Shown: in pieces, positions 1 to 14,206 of the stretch
Position numbering within the stretch: position 1 is the first letter of the stretch
Layout of the letters: the number at the start of each line of letters is the position of its first letter
Origin: Doris montereyensis
Taxonomy: Eukaryota; Mollusca; Gastropoda; Nudibranchia; Dorididae
Length of the DNA: 64,000 nucleotides
Direction: 5' to 3'
Assembly (NCBI GenBank): GCA_037039925.1
Contig: JAXRKP010001144.1
Span: 7,501 to 71,500 of the forward strand
Program-made: the position numbers and the translations under genes
The notes under the pieces: generated by a model
Seen by the model: the letters and a program-made list of their open reading frames with translations, nothing else
Told to the model about the DNA's origin: nothing
Database searches by the model: none

Positions 1-783
1 AGAGAGGAATTCAATTTCTGATTCAAGTTGTGTGCGAGCGAGTGTTGTTGTGGAGTGCGTTTAGCGTACACTTATGACTATCTTAATTTGATGGGTTGCG
101 GGAGAAAAAAAGGATAAAACATTGGATCAACCCTTAATCTAGTAATGTCTTGCATGAAAGAAATAAAAAAAAAAATATCACACTCAATTCAAACATATTA
201 TCTTAACACTATCTATAGTAATACTTTGAAAAATAATAATCAACAAACAGACTAGTAGTGTGTAAAAATAAGAGATAACGTCATTCGGCGCACCGAATCA
301 TCAAGTGAAAACAACAGTGAGGAGATCAGTTACAGTAACTGACAAGCCAATAGGAAGTTTCGACTGCATGAAGTGGTTGCAGATCTTGAGCACAGGAATT
401 GACAGCTATCAGAGTGACCGATAATATTGTCGAAGTAGGTTAAAATGCACTTGAACATTCGTCTTCTTCGAACAAGGAGGCACGACAATTTACATGTACC
501 ATGAAACGACAGTGCATACTCATGTAATACATGCTGTTCGGGTCTTGTTGAGAGGCAACGAATTATAGAGGAGAACCGAAACAAAACAAACCAGGCCAGA
601 AAAGGATTACGAAAGAGACAAACGAAGAGAATAAAAAAGCTAACCCGAATGGCACGGCTACAAAGTTTTGTATTTTCCTGATTTTATGACAGAGGCCAAG
701 CACAGAAAATAAAATCAGCGAATTTGTGTGTATACATTGGTTGCTGTAAAACTAACACATATCCTCATAAGTATTTCCTCTGA

Positions 784-784
<1 letters not shown>

Positions 785-851
<67 letters not shown>
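785..851. repeat. (TAA)n microsatellite
   Basis: About 22 uninterrupted TAA units. Confidence 0.95.
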
Positions 852-852
<1 letters not shown>

Positions 853-2929
853 TTATCTACGACCGACCCCACCCCTCCAAAAAGAAACAAAACAACCCCG
901 CCCAAATCACCACGGTTACAAAAAACAACAACATTGAAGCCGACCTAATAAACAGTTATTAATTTGGCAAATGGGTTGAGCATAAATAATGAAAAAGAAT
1001 GGAAGGCGAGCCCACACACAACTGTTACTAGAACGTGAGGCGACGCCTTTAGGACCCCTGCTAATAGCAGGTGGGTACTGCAGGTAAAACTGTGTTACTC
1101 ATAGCGAATACTTGACTGATTGAAATTCGGCCAAACACAAGAGGGTTACAATTTTAATGAACTACCCGTGTATCTCATTATTCGCTTTCGTCCCCCTCCC
1201 TATAAAAAAATGTGTTCGCTCTTTACATCTTTTACTAACAACTGAAATAAGTTTGATGATCGGATACAGCAGGAATTAAAGCAGATTAAACGAGAATTAA
1301 ATCTACATATTCCTTTGTGTCGAAAGGAGACAAAAAAAACAAAAACATCAATCACTTGTTATGTGAAAAAAGTGGAGGGGCGGGAGGGCGAAACGGAAAA
1401 TAAGGAGAAAAGCGAGACATTTGACAAAACGACAGAGAGAAAAAAAGAACCACAAGCTCTGGCGGCATAGCGATGCTGGTAAACCTGATGGTCTTAATAG
1501 TGTCCGATTTAATTGATGACACGCATGTGTGACATCATAGCCTTCACTATTCTTTCAGTCTTTGGGTTAAAATCGTTAAAAAAAAAAAAAGAAAAGAAAA
1601 AGAAAAAAGGCATAATATGTAGCCAATCTTCCCTCTAATATTTTGTAATATGTGCGCGCAAATTGTTAGTGTTGTGCAAAGTGAAAAAAAAATCCCCATC
1701 GTGTACAAATACATCATGATATATATTTTTTAAGTTTGTGCAAGCTGTTATTTTTCATTGGTGTGCGCAGACATTTCTCAACTGAGCATATTTCGCCTTG
1801 GCGTACATCTGAGGGGGGGGACGTTATAGTATGGGCACCTTGACTGAAATTACATTGTCATACTGAAGTTTCGGAGGCACCGTGATAACTTGCAGCATGT
1901 TATTGACCAATTAGCTGGTAAGACCATCGGGACAAAGTCCGTAAATAATCCCTAGACACTATCATTGTGCCAATGGTATACGTGGATAAAAAAATAAATC
2001 TAAATCAATCTTCAAATCCCAAGTCCAACTAAGACTGCGACAATGTCAAGTTTCCCAATCTCGAATAACGCTTGGATGGTCAAACTTATTGGATACACGT
2101 ATTAATATTAATAACAAAGCGTGCACGCATGACGGTGGGAGTGTTCACTGTTGACAACAATAACACACCCATAAGTGAAATCACTTTATGCTGGTGGCTA
2201 GCACAGGTCATGCCCGACTGGTTCAGACACCATTCGTTGTCATCTGACCGGGTACCTGGACGTGAAAAAGCCCCTTGCTTGTGAAAGACATGACCGATTT
2301 TCTGTCGTTTGCGACACAACTACTTATTCATATCTACGATGTTTACCTCTTTAGTCTTAAGCGTTGGGGTATTAGTTTCACCAGTTGAACTGTTAACAAA
2401 ACCACCGTGAGACTGTTTTGCTGTTCGTTCACGTTAGAGGTAGCAATAACAATAGCAATGACGCATTGGTACCGATGACAATTTGTATTTTGTTTGTAGT
2501 TCTAAACTAACATGGCAGCTTTAAAAGTTGGAACTGTAACGAAAAATATTGTGACTTGTGCTGTCGAGTACGGAGTAAGAACACAGTACGTGTTAACAAA
2601 TCTGAATAACGATCACGTCTTCTCGAGCGCTTGCAGAATGGTCGTATACACCTGAGAGTCCACAAATGACGCTCGACAGTTTCTCTTTCTTTGTTTCTAG
2701 TTTGCCCTTTGATTGAAAAAAAAACAATGAAACAAAAACATAGGAAAAAAAAAAATAAAATAAACAACGTTATAAACAACGACAAACTACTCCTGCCATG
2801 CATGTGACCTTTGTAACATCTTAAGTCCGTCTTCAACAATCATCACCTATAATATTCAATACGAGCTGAAAGCACATGTATCCTGTTCAGACCAGTTATC
2901 AATGAAACAACATTAAATTCCCTCGATTT

Positions 2930-3206
2930 TGATTATACCCACATCCACACCTGGGATCTCAGGGATTTTGGTTGGGTCTTTTAATCTTGCCCAGGCTGCC
3001 ATGTGAACAGCCCATGGATCAGTAATGTACACAGTGTTGTGTCTTCATTCACACGGGACCGTCTTTGTATATCCGCCTCCGATGGGGACTAGGGGTGAGT
3101 TTGACTCGGAAAAAAAAACTCGATACATTTTTTCAAACTCGTCTGACACGAACTCACGACCTTTTGGTTGAGAGGCCGACATCTTGCCTCTGGACCACCG
3201 AGTCCC
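2930..3206 (-). mobile_element. tRNA-derived SINE, family A, copy 1
   Basis: Read on the minus strand, the element begins with a tRNA-like head (GGGACTCGGTGGTCC..., then a B-box-like stretch at the point where the plus strand reads CACGACCTTTTGGTTGAG). A body and an AT-rich tail that reads ACCCACATCCAC on the plus strand follow. Six further copies in this window share head, body and tail. Family membership is seen directly; the tRNA origin is inferred from the box A and box B spacing. Confidence 0.8.
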
Positions 3207-5250
3207 TTTTACATTAATTTACACTTGCATGACGGTGACAGGCGAAAACCTGCTCTATTGTGCGAAATATCAAAACCATGGAGCAAATGCTCAGTAGTGC
3301 AATATAGTCAAGCGGAGGGTTTCCATAACTATGAAAATACCTCACGCCGTAGGCAAAGAAAACAGGTAGAGATATTCAGGTCACGTCTCCTTGAGCGTTC
3401 GCGGAATGTCCGTACATGTATTATAATATCTGACAGCCGACAAATCCAAACCAAACGTAGCTAACTAAACATACCGCCCCCACACACAAATCTATAATTA
3501 ATTTGTGTGATTCAGCTCAAAGGTTTAAAGTTAAAAAAAAGAAAAGTTAATCAAATCCGAAGAGCGGAGGTACAAGACACAGGAGTTGAGCTTACACTTT
3601 CACTGTATCCAGTCCCCTACACCTTCGGTAAATATTTGACATGAAGGACTGCACTGAAACAAATCAGTCCCATTGTAAATGTCCGCATTATTACGAGTCG
3701 GACAGACCTCCTCGGAAACGCAAGGACCCACGAACACGATAAAAAACGATGACCCCCTAAATCAAAGCTAAAAACAAACCCCACACCATCAAAGACACAT
3801 AAAGAACAGTAAATAGACCATGCTCACAAAAGAAAAGTGACAGGCAATTCTTCATGGCCTAGAAATGATGTTGAATGAATGAAAGAGATATAAGACACGC
3901 CACGATGTATTTGGAACTGATCATCCATGTGTACCATGAGTGGCAATCTGAAGGCTAAAAGATGGACAATACAAATACACACAAGGAAAGAGGACCCCCC
4001 CCCCTCCCTGGCCAAAAAACCCCAAAACAAACCAACAACAATCCCAACACAAACAACAAAACCAAAACAGAAGAGTTTACAAACAACCACGCCCATTCCA
4101 CATTGAGGACGTGATGTACATGCGTTCCACTACACTGATGAGTTAACGCATACTGTATAATATGACATGATAACGAATCAAAACACTCATGCACCTACAT
4201 CATAATAACACGACATACCGATCGATGGATCGATTGAACAGATGTGTGTATGTGTAAAAACTATAAATTAGTTAGCTCGCTCATGACGTGTATGGACAAT
4301 ACAAACTCAAACGCCGCGCAGATCGTAAGGATGATTCATACAATCATAACCATACCATCACCCCCCCCAACACCTCTAACTGCCCATCAATAGGGATGGG
4401 ATGCATGATGTGTTGGAGCTAACCTTCCGTACAAAACGGTCACAGGTGGCGATTGCGTCGGATAGTGAAGAGTGAGGAGGAATAATTCTCATTAACTGAA
4501 CGTAATAGTAGTAATTTTATCTAAAATTACTACTACTTTTGCAAATTAAAGGAAGGAAATGAATTATTTCTAATGTAATACTCCTACAGCTATTTTTAGA
4601 AACGGCAGAAATGGACAACATCGTCCCTTTCGCGTTAGGTCGGAGACTACGATCGGTTACGGGTTTCACCTACCTACGGACACTCCCGAATTTGGGAACA
4701 GTGAAAGTTTGTCTTCGTACTGCTTAACAATCACAGTCAATGGACGTCAAATGCACACAAGGTGCAGAGAAAACTTTCGAAATTTTATTCTTCGGTCTAC
4801 AATTACTTCAGACCGTGAGGCTAGTCCATATTTAAAGTTACCCTTTTGCGATTACGATATGATGAGAAGATCCAACTAACGTGTGGAAAGAATGTGCCCA
4901 CAGGGTCTGCCAGCCTCAGTTTATAATACATGTAGTAGGATTCTTACAGTATATGTGACCCAATTCACGACTGTCATCAGACTCCACCCCCCCCCCTCCC
5001 CAAACGAAAGTGACAAGGGAAAGTAAGACATGATTGATGTTGTGTCCTATTTACGCATTGACGTAAATTTATTGTTCTAAAGGTTTATTTCAGTGAACAA
5101 ACGGGTCAATCGTAAGCGTCATTCGCTTATCAGACCCACACCGTCCCCCATCAACCTTTTCCTCTGCCCAGCGAATTCAGCGTCCAAAGCAACCGTGTAA
5201 AGCAAGCAGGCAGCTGGAAACAATTATCTGTAATTTTTCTTTTACTGTTA

Positions 5251-5526
5251 TTTGATTTACCCACATCCACAACTAGGATGATCTCGGTGTTTTTGTTGTC
5301 GGCAGGATTATTAAGTTTGCTCAGACGGCCAAGTGATCATTAACGTGCAGTTTATTGTGACCTGCACACAGGACCTCCTCTTTTATCTTCCGTCTCCGAT
5401 GGGAACAGGTGTCGAGTCACCTACCAGGAGGGTTTGCTCGAGAAAAGTGTTCAACCATTTGCGAGGCTTGAACCCACGATCTTTGGGTTGAGAGGCCGAC
5501 ACCTTGCCCCTGAACTACCGAGTCCC
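5251..5526 (-). mobile_element. tRNA-derived SINE, family A, copy 2
   Basis: Near full length. It shares the ACCCACATCCAC tail, the central CCGTCTCCGATGGGA block and the GGTTGAGAGGCCGACACC head with the other family A copies. Confidence 0.8.
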
Positions 5527-8500
5527 CAGTACCAACAGCCGCTCATAACGATATACGCCTGCCAACAGCATTCGCCAACTTACGAATCATATTATGCAGA
5601 ACAACAGGCACACATTATGTAATACGATCATTGAATAGTTATGGCCATTGTAGTACGAGCAAACCATCTACAGCGTTTAATGTAACACAATGTAAGACAT
5701 AGATAGGGTATAGGAGTAATGCATACTCAACACAATACATAATGTAATAGAGACAGCATAAAGATGAACGAATTTGACGCTGTAGTGTAATGATGAGACG
5801 ATTGAAAACAACGTCCTTTGCCAGAACTCTTCTATTTTTAGACTGGCAGATACATGTAAGACAAAAACCCTTGTGTTGTGACAGATTTCGGTCGCAAGTT
5901 TCGATCTCACTCAAATCTACAAAGCCATAAAAAAACCCAGGACAAACTTGGTACAGAAATGAAAAACACAACTCGCAAGCACACTGTAGCCTATATGAAC
6001 CCCCACCCCCTCCCTTCTTCTCGTTCTCTATTTATATTCGCTTCACCCCCCCCCGTGACATGTTATTGTTTTGAGTACAATTGCATCAATAGGAAGTCAA
6101 CAAGCAAAACTAAATAAACACAATGACAATCAATACAGTGTAACAGAATGAATGGACGTGCATTCCTTAAGCAATCTTTGCCTACGTGACACTATGTTTT
6201 TTTTTACAACGCTCCCTGCAACCTTCACTTGCGCGGTGGATTATTATTGCAGTCATAGGCTTCAACTTCTTACGTTTAATCCTCTGATGCCTTTGTTAAG
6301 ACACACCTCGTCTTGTATCTACAATAACTCTCTTCTATGAGCTTTCTCGTTACGGGACGGTGGGGGCTAGGTAGCCCAGTGTGTTAAATAACAATTGACA
6401 ACTTTTGCCGAACAGACTGGCTTTGCATTATTCTCTTGACAGTGACTGTTGCTACGGTCTGTGTTGACAACCGCTGTTTTCTTTTCTTGTTTCCTTTCCT
6501 TTCCACCTCTATTAATTGGCCCGCCCGGTTCATCGATTCGCACACAGAGCTGCATTTTATGATCCACAATAAAAAAAATAATGACAGACTCAACAACACA
6601 GCCATGGCTGTTTTATGGACCAGAGACAAATGGATGTAAAAAGTCGTTCATCTTCATTAGACGGATTTAATATTATTCTACACGTCAAAAGGGCGTCGAC
6701 CTTTCCAGGGCCCCTGTTCATGGTACGCAGACTATAATATGAGAAGACATTTTCGTTATTACTATTACACATAATTGTTCGTTTCGGTGTACCTCGTACA
6801 CCATGTACAGTGTATTTAAGAGGAACGCATACACACACAAAAAGGATGTGAAAAAAGTAGGACTTACTAGCAGAGCCCACTAATTATTCACAGTTCATAT
6901 TTTCAACTGGACCGCATATTTCTACAACAAACATGTATTAGTGATTTGGGGGTGGAGGAGGGTGGGTGTATGGGGCGGAGAAGAAGAGTAGCATCCTAAC
7001 TGGTATCACGGAAACTTCGCTGCCGCTTGTAAAACAGACAATTTCTAAAAAAATATCTACTATTTCCATGTATTTTTTAATTTACAATGTTCCGTCTTCC
7101 TATGTCCGTAAACAAGTTAGTCATTCCGTAGCAAGGGCTCATTGGGTCCCATAAACCAATTTCTTTATTTAAATTCGTGGTACGGTGCAAGTTCCTTTAT
7201 GCACTTATTTTTTTGTAATGCTACTTCAGTGTCTAGATCGTGTTTTAATTATATTTCGTAGTCCAAAAGTACAGTAAAGTAGATTTAAACGATCGATTCG
7301 ATGAAGTGAACCAACGTAAGTCCCAACGATGATAACATGTGTCACTTCAACATTAAGCATTACGTATATATATATACTGACTACTTAATATTCGAGTTGT
7401 CCACACAACCATCTATCATCTATAGTATTAATCATTGCATTAAAAAAAAACACAACTTCAAACGAAACGACATATTTCTAAGTGTTAAACAGCCACACCG
7501 GATAAACCCTGTTTATTCAGCCATACCCACAATACCATTGTGATGACAAGGTGAGACTACGGCCATGAACGAGCATAATGACGTCATTGACACAGACGCA
7601 AGAGATGGCCATGTGACATCTGACACGCAAGGAGCGACAATGACAACCTTCGCAACCGTGCCCTCGTCCAGCTGATGTAAGCAAAGTGACACTTCATATA
7701 TAGCTCAGCTGGACGACCCTGGTACTAAAATTAGAATAATTTTGATTTGCGTGGTTAAGCCCCCGAGACCAAGCCTTTTCCTGCTCCCGTCTGACGCAAA
7801 CTCATGATATCATGTCGACGCACACAGAACTACGCTATCTGAACTAAGAAGAAAAAAATATCACTTATCTTACCCATCACACTAGGTTTTGAGTATAATA
7901 TAAGATTCCACACCCAAACATACTATGGAAACAAACGCGGAAAATTACAGCATACGCACAAAATTGAAATTTCATATTATTGTTGATGTGGGAGGGAGAG
8001 CTGGGAGATTATAAATAAGAGCAATTTGCTACAATATTATTAACATATTCTAGGGGTTGATAATATAAATCAATTACAGTATGTCAAACAGAACTTTTAA
8101 TGAAAATTTCAAATCTCGAGATGGAAAAAAAAAGGGGGGGGCGCAAAACTATCATAAAAAACCCCTAAACAAATCGAGATATATGCATCCTCGCATCAAA
8201 AGTAAAAGACAGAAGAAAGGAGGAAAGAGTTAGCGGGCCACGATATCTAATCGGCTTCACTCATTTCTAAGGAATAAAATGTCAGACGATAGGCAAAAGT
8301 TGTACATACTATTATTATATAGACATAGATCTAGTTTTTTTAACCACTGAAAGACAGAAGAGAATATAATGATAGAAACCCCAGAAGTCATAACTGGCAA
8401 ATAGAATAACAGGCCTATCACAAACAGGGAAGGCTATATTGTTTCAACGAAAAACAAATTTGCCCACACATGAATGACGTAAGGAGGTCTGGTAACGGTT

Positions 8501-10793
8501 TAGCGAGACGCAAATAAAACGATGGGAGTGACTCCGAAAAAGCCCTTCACTTCTCTGCATTCGGCAAATCTTTGAGTATAATGCTATGCCCCCCCTCCTG
8601 ATGTTGTTCTGTCACTCTTACCTCTCATTACACCCACAAATACAACATACTTATCATTTATTTTCTTCCGACAAGATTGATTGTGAATGAGGAGGAAAAG
8701 CATGATGAAAGACCGAGACATAAAATGAAAGGAACAAAGCTGAACCTATCAGTAGGCCCAGCAGGAAAAACGGTGACAATTGATCAATGATATGAGCTGA
8801 TGTCATACCTCGCCCTTACTGCAATCATAACGGTTATTTCTGTAACAATTTCTGGGGAAAACAGGCTGTCGATATTAAACAACGGGGTAATCGTTCGGGA
8901 ATTCCCAGTATTCACTTATAGGGCTATGAATCAGTTGAAAATAAGACATATCATTGTAACTAAATGAATAGATTTCTATTGTCTTTCTATGATCTGAAAA
9001 TACTGTGCACTTGTTGGGAAAATTTCATCCACTTCTCAGGTTAACGTGTCAACTCTTCTTTGTGATATAGACTAGGCTAAACGCGTTTATTAATTCGCTG
9101 AATCAAATCGAATATCGCCTTAATAAATATATGATTGCCACTGAGTGAAAGAGAAGCCAATTTTTATCAACCGTGAAATTAAAGTGATGATTAATGTATT
9201 AAACCCTTCACATTTTCAACAAATTCTTTAACAACTAAAGAAAAAGCATAAATTATATAAAAAATGAGAAACCCGGGCAATACCCCCGATTTGTATTGCC
9301 TCTCCTATCAAACAAAATCGTTAAAATAATGTTATAATATGTCTACCCTAAGCAGTAGTATTCTACATCATACTTGCTACATCGTCATGTCGCCTTCATC
9401 CACCTTGTGTTATAATAGAGATTTCGTTGCTTGAAATGTCACAATGTATTGCTACGTGGTCAAAAGTACAATAACTTTTGCACATACAAGGATAGTATGC
9501 GCATAAATAAAACTGTATATATATATATATATTATAGAAGATCTATCCCTTAGTTCAAATGAATACGATGAGATAAACCCCCGCTCTGCGGATATGATTA
9601 TTTTTAATATTTAAAGCAAAAACCAACCAACAATATGAGTCTATTAATGAAACGTAGACCATTCCGCCCACTTTTCAAAGGGTAGGCTACGAACGGTGTT
9701 ATGCTACTGAAAAAGGTGCAAGGTAAACAAAATTCTGACCCGATTGAGCAATGGGGAACGTCGCGCTATATTTGTGGTCGAGCTGAAGAAGAATAGCGTA
9801 TAGATTCTCTAGTGTCGAAGAAACAACTCTCTAAATAGTGCTGACGGAAGACACTTCAAATAAATGGCAATGTAATCTTATTGGTGTGTTGTGTAAACTT
9901 GTTTATTAGTAATACACACACAAGATTGGCAATCTTTGCGTCACACTGAAGGCTGGCTCAATTAGACGTGACCTAATTCACTGCGCCTTGCCTGCAGCTG
10001 TTTATTTTAAAATGTACTTTTTAACAAACACGAATTAGCTGCTGAAACACAACTGCTATTGAGTAGAAATAAATGGGGATTCGATAAGAATAGGGGCAAG
10101 AAAATAAATCATCATGGTGGAACCACGACATTTGAATAGAATGAACGATCGATCAGAAAACCGTTTCTAGGTCACAGCGTGACCTGTTATATACTAAAAC
10201 TAGTGATTCATCCCATTATCTATGTATGTAATACACCTTGCTTTTCTGTTCCACTTGCCTTGAATGAAACGGGTATTATACTACTAGAGATGGTGGTATA
10301 TATGGGTTAAATCAGGGAAACAGTCAGCCGAGAAGCTGTTTACTCTACATTTAAGCCGTGAAAACAAAGGATGGAGGCCAAGGGTAGCAGCTACAACAGA
10401 TCTATGAGTGGAAAAAAAAAGAAGTAAAGGGAGGGGTTGGTATGGAGAAGAAGGTCCTTGTCTCAGCTGTTCGCTTTTGGAACGTGTCTCTTTATGTATG
10501 CTGACACATCATGGAAAACAGTTAAAATGGGTCTAATCATCATCTTTACTAAAATCTAAAAGAGCAATAAAATATGAAACCACATTAGATGTATTCTAGT
10601 TAGATGCTGCATTCAAACACCAATCTTCTGCTGAGGAATGCTGTCTTGACATTAAAATATATTAGATCTGTAACCTGACTTGGACATTCTATTAAAAAAA
10701 ATAAACTGATGCACCATAAAGGTAACAGACAAGAGGGAACCTTTCAGACTCATGGTTTTCTTAAGACTTTAAATCTTGATTTGAACTCAAACT

Positions 10794-11132
10794 AAAGTGA
10801 TCTGGGGTTTTTGGTTGGATTGTAACAATTTGCCGGACTGCTCTGTAAACAGCCAAGGGATCTTTAAGGTGCACAGAGTGGTATGATTGTTGGCCTTATG
10901 TGCTGGCCAAGCACCACAAGGATAAATTAATAAGTGGTGTGATCTGCACATGGGACCTCCTTTTATGTTCCGTCCCCGATGGAATTTAGTGTCGATCCAA
11001 CTACCTGATTGAACCAGGGGGAAGATTTTACTAAAAAAAAAAACACACAGCGAATTAAATTTTCTCAAACTGCTGTCAGAGCTTGAACCCACGACCTTTT
11101 GGTTGAGAGATCAACCACTACATTACAGAGAC
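10794..11132 (-). mobile_element. tRNA-derived SINE, family A, copy 3 (diverged)
   Basis: It keeps the CTGCTCTGTAAACAGCCAAG and TCCGTCCCCGATGG body blocks and the TTGAACCCACGACCTTTTGG B-box region. The head end is diverged, and the body has extra sequence near 10,890-10,935. Confidence 0.7.
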
Positions 11133-11577
11133 CATGGAACAAAACCTGGGAAGATACACATGTTTACAAGTTCTATGAATCACATAGTTGGATGGCACTA
11201 TGTGGTAGACGTTTATTTATAAGAACGCTGCATGTAAAGACATGAATTATAAAAGAGAAGTTTTCACAAAATGGCAACGCAAGTTTCTTTCTGGTAGTAT
11301 GCCCCTAAATCTGACATATGTTGACATCAAATGGATATGAGGTTTTCCACCTACGTTGAAATGACCAGGATTCCAATGCACTGATATTGATGTCATATAA
11401 TATGTAAATTAATGGAAAATATTAAAACGATCAAATTCATCAAAATCAGTTAAAATTTACTCTAATGTGTACATTGAACTAAAATATTGAGTTAATCTTA
11501 ATCTTGGTTCGAACAAAAAACAAAACAAAACCCTTTATATATATGGATTAAGTAAGGAAAAACAAACGTTGACGCAC

Positions 11578-11583
11578 TTTATT
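11578..11583 (-). terminator. candidate poly(A) signal for the unidentified minus-strand gene
   Basis: AATAAA on the minus strand, followed downstream by GT-rich sequence. It lies 1.45 kb past the last recognised exon, so the link to that gene is inference. Confidence 0.3.
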
Positions 11584-13037
11584 CAGAGGCTTTGTAAATA
11601 GTTATCGTTTTTGTTATTTCCAAGCCAAAGCTCTTGTCAATTTGAAAATTAAAATAAATCCCGAGTAACCCATTTAAGGAATATATACATAACATAACAA
11701 ATATCTCCGTAAAATAAAATAAATACACAGCTGCCAACCTTTTCAAGTCGACAAACAGGCTCTGACCAAGCAAACTAAATCTAACTTGAGAGACGGCCTG
11801 TATTATTTTAGAAAACATGATAATTAAACTTGACCCTTCAAGGTAAACAACAAAATATTGCTGCCTTTTTTTCTGAAATCAGAGCAAAAGAAAAACCAGC
11901 ATACTAAATGTTTTTTATGCACTGGTTGGTAGCTAGAAGAGAATAAAATCAGTCCAAGCCCCATATCAATCTGATGAGAAACAATGACTTAAGGATAAAA
12001 AATAATTTAGGTACAATTTGTCAACAAATATTTTAGTTCTTTGATCTTTGAGGGTCAATTTTGGAGCTTTTGGTATCACTAGTCTGTCTTTTAATTTGAA
12101 ACCAATGAGTGCATTCAGACTCATGAACCAAATAGCAAGCATTTCAGAGATTTACACCGAACTGACAGACTCACATACAATGTATTCCAGCAGCTGTCCA
12201 CTTTCAACGGCAAAAAGTGAAAGGCAATGACGAATTATAAATATACTGTCTTTTCACTGATCAACTTTTCCGTGGTTGTAGATCATATGATAAGCCTATG
12301 AATGTAGAGTATGGCAGTTGCCTTAGAATACATCAGTATGTTACGAACTTCAAAAGAAACATGTCTCTAAGTATAAAAGGATTACATGGAGCCAAATTTC
12401 CTAATGAATAAAAAAAAAGTAATGTAACCGTAAGGGGTTAAGCAGTCAACTCTCAGTAAACAAGTATTTTGGCAAATCAAAATCCTCATAATGTCAAATA
12501 TGACAATATGTATACCAGCATCTTACTCAAAGTTATTCAATAAGAGTTCAGAGCCCTTGTTAGACACAGGGATAAAAGCAAGCAAGCTCACTTTGACTTT
12601 CAAAAAGCTTGCGGATGTTGAGTCCATAACTTTGAATACCAAAATGTATCTAATAAAATATGCAATAAATGTTTGCAGTAAAGATCAATGGTTTTCATTT
12701 ATAAGCTGTATGGCCAGCACTCTTTCACCCTGCCTATCTATCAGACATGGTATTATCAAATATAATAACAATCAATACATTTCCGAGCAAATTACTGGAA
12801 ATGCCCGTAGGTGGATTATTAAAGTCACAGAAAAATGAAAAAGAAAGAGAGAGAAAAAACTGCTGCCTCTATTTTGAAAATAAAGCAACATTATTTAACT
12901 ACACAGTATAAAGAACAGCTACTTTCCTCATTTCCAAACCCATGCTATCCTTAAACTTAAAATCAAAACCCACCATTGAAATGTCGCTGTCGTACCTTTG
13001 GCTATGTGATAAGCTGATACAAAAACAAGATACTCAC

Positions 13038-14206
13038 AAGTTCTCTCAAATGTTGCTTGCCATAAAAGTCATTTTGCTTCTTCAAAGCAGATACCAGCTT
13101 CTGGGTCACTCTCTTTGATGGAGCCTGCTGAAATGAAATAAAATTTGACAGTGTTACAAAGGCTGCTCTTATTGGCCAAATGGGCAAATTGACAGTGTTA
13201 ATCATGTGATGGTTGAATTAGTTGAGCTATTTTTGAATCTGACTTAAATTTGTTTTTTTTAATATGTTATAAATTTGAACTTAAAATGACTCAAGTGTAA
13301 AATAGGATGGTATTAACTGAGGCATTGGACATTGAAGTATAGGGGGGGGGGGGCTATAATATTTTAATTTCTTTTATATATATTGAATTAGGATATTGTT
13401 TTTGTATTTTCATTTATGGATTTCATATACAATGTATTATTACTATTATTATGATTGGTCGCTCTAATCACTTCCTGCATTTTCAGTTAAAGTCTTAGTC
13501 TGGCTGGTGAATCACTCGTAATTTTGTGGGCAAATAAGGATTGTTCTAGAGGAAATTTTATAGTGGAAGACGTTTTTTATATTACAAAATTATGACCTAG
13601 AAAAAAAATAATGAAAGAACATAAATTAATAGTGAATACAGTGGAAGACAACAATGTAAATAATTAGATCTATATTAGCTACTTAGATCTACATACACAC
13701 ACATTATATTTGTACTTTACAGATTACTGGAAATCTAGATCTAGATTATAGAAAGAAACATATATTATATTACAATATATGAGAGATCTGATTGACTTGT
13801 AAAGTCAGAATGATACAATTTGTCGATTCACAACTAGCCACCAGATATCTAGATCTAGATCTATACAACGTTTAATTTTTGTTGGGATGGGGAGTGGGGG
13901 GACACAATTGGGATTGAGACTTGGACCAAGATTTCCAACACAGACACATTCCCACGTCAGTCTAAATCTAGATCTAAGTCTATCAAGCACCAGCGAGGCA
14001 ACAACAAAAAAACAGACCTTAAAATAAATTCTGAATCTAAATGCTGTACTAGTCTAGATCTAGACTAGAACCTAGCTCTAGATCGTAAAGATAAAATAAA
14101 ATTCCACATACCATTCCATCAATCTTTTGAAAGCACATCTTGACGTCTTCATTCAATTTACTGACAACTTTGCAAGATCGAGTGGGTGAATGTTCCCATC
14201 TTAATT
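13038..14206 (-). CDS. two internal exons of an unidentified protein
   Basis: Two minus-strand exons fit each other. The first, 14,112-14,206, has acceptor TTGGCACAG and donor ATG|GTATGTGG. After 2 bases completing a codon it reads LRWEHSPTRSCKVVSK and on to KIDGM. The second, 13,038-13,127, has acceptor ATTTCAG and donor CTT|GTGAGTA and reads QAPSKRVTQK through QHLREL. Both are 0-phase at the shared junction and rich in charged helix-forming residues. If the second donor is not used, the frame stops 10 codons later. The second acceptor is a CAGCAG tandem, so one Gln may be optional. I found no start codon or terminal exon and do not recognise the family. A minus-strand AATAAA at 11,583-11,578 is a possible 3' end. 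Confidence 0.5.

Larger units (their letters stand above)
1..11560. other. gene-poor flank with repeats, no supported gene
   Basis: I read both strands and found no chain of exons with matching splice sites and no recognisable protein family. Open frames here are short (at most about 110 codons), low in complexity or inside repeats. The stretch holds a TAA microsatellite, three copies of a tRNA-derived SINE near 2.9, 5.25 and 10.8 kb, many A- and C-runs and AT-rich filler. It may contain noncoding RNA or distal regulatory DNA that cannot be recognised from sequence alone. Confidence 0.6.

Noticed and set aside
12491..12838. 115-codon plus-strand open frame
   Set aside because: No family resemblance, no nearby promoter or poly(A) pattern; it overlaps the probable 3' region of the minus-strand gene.
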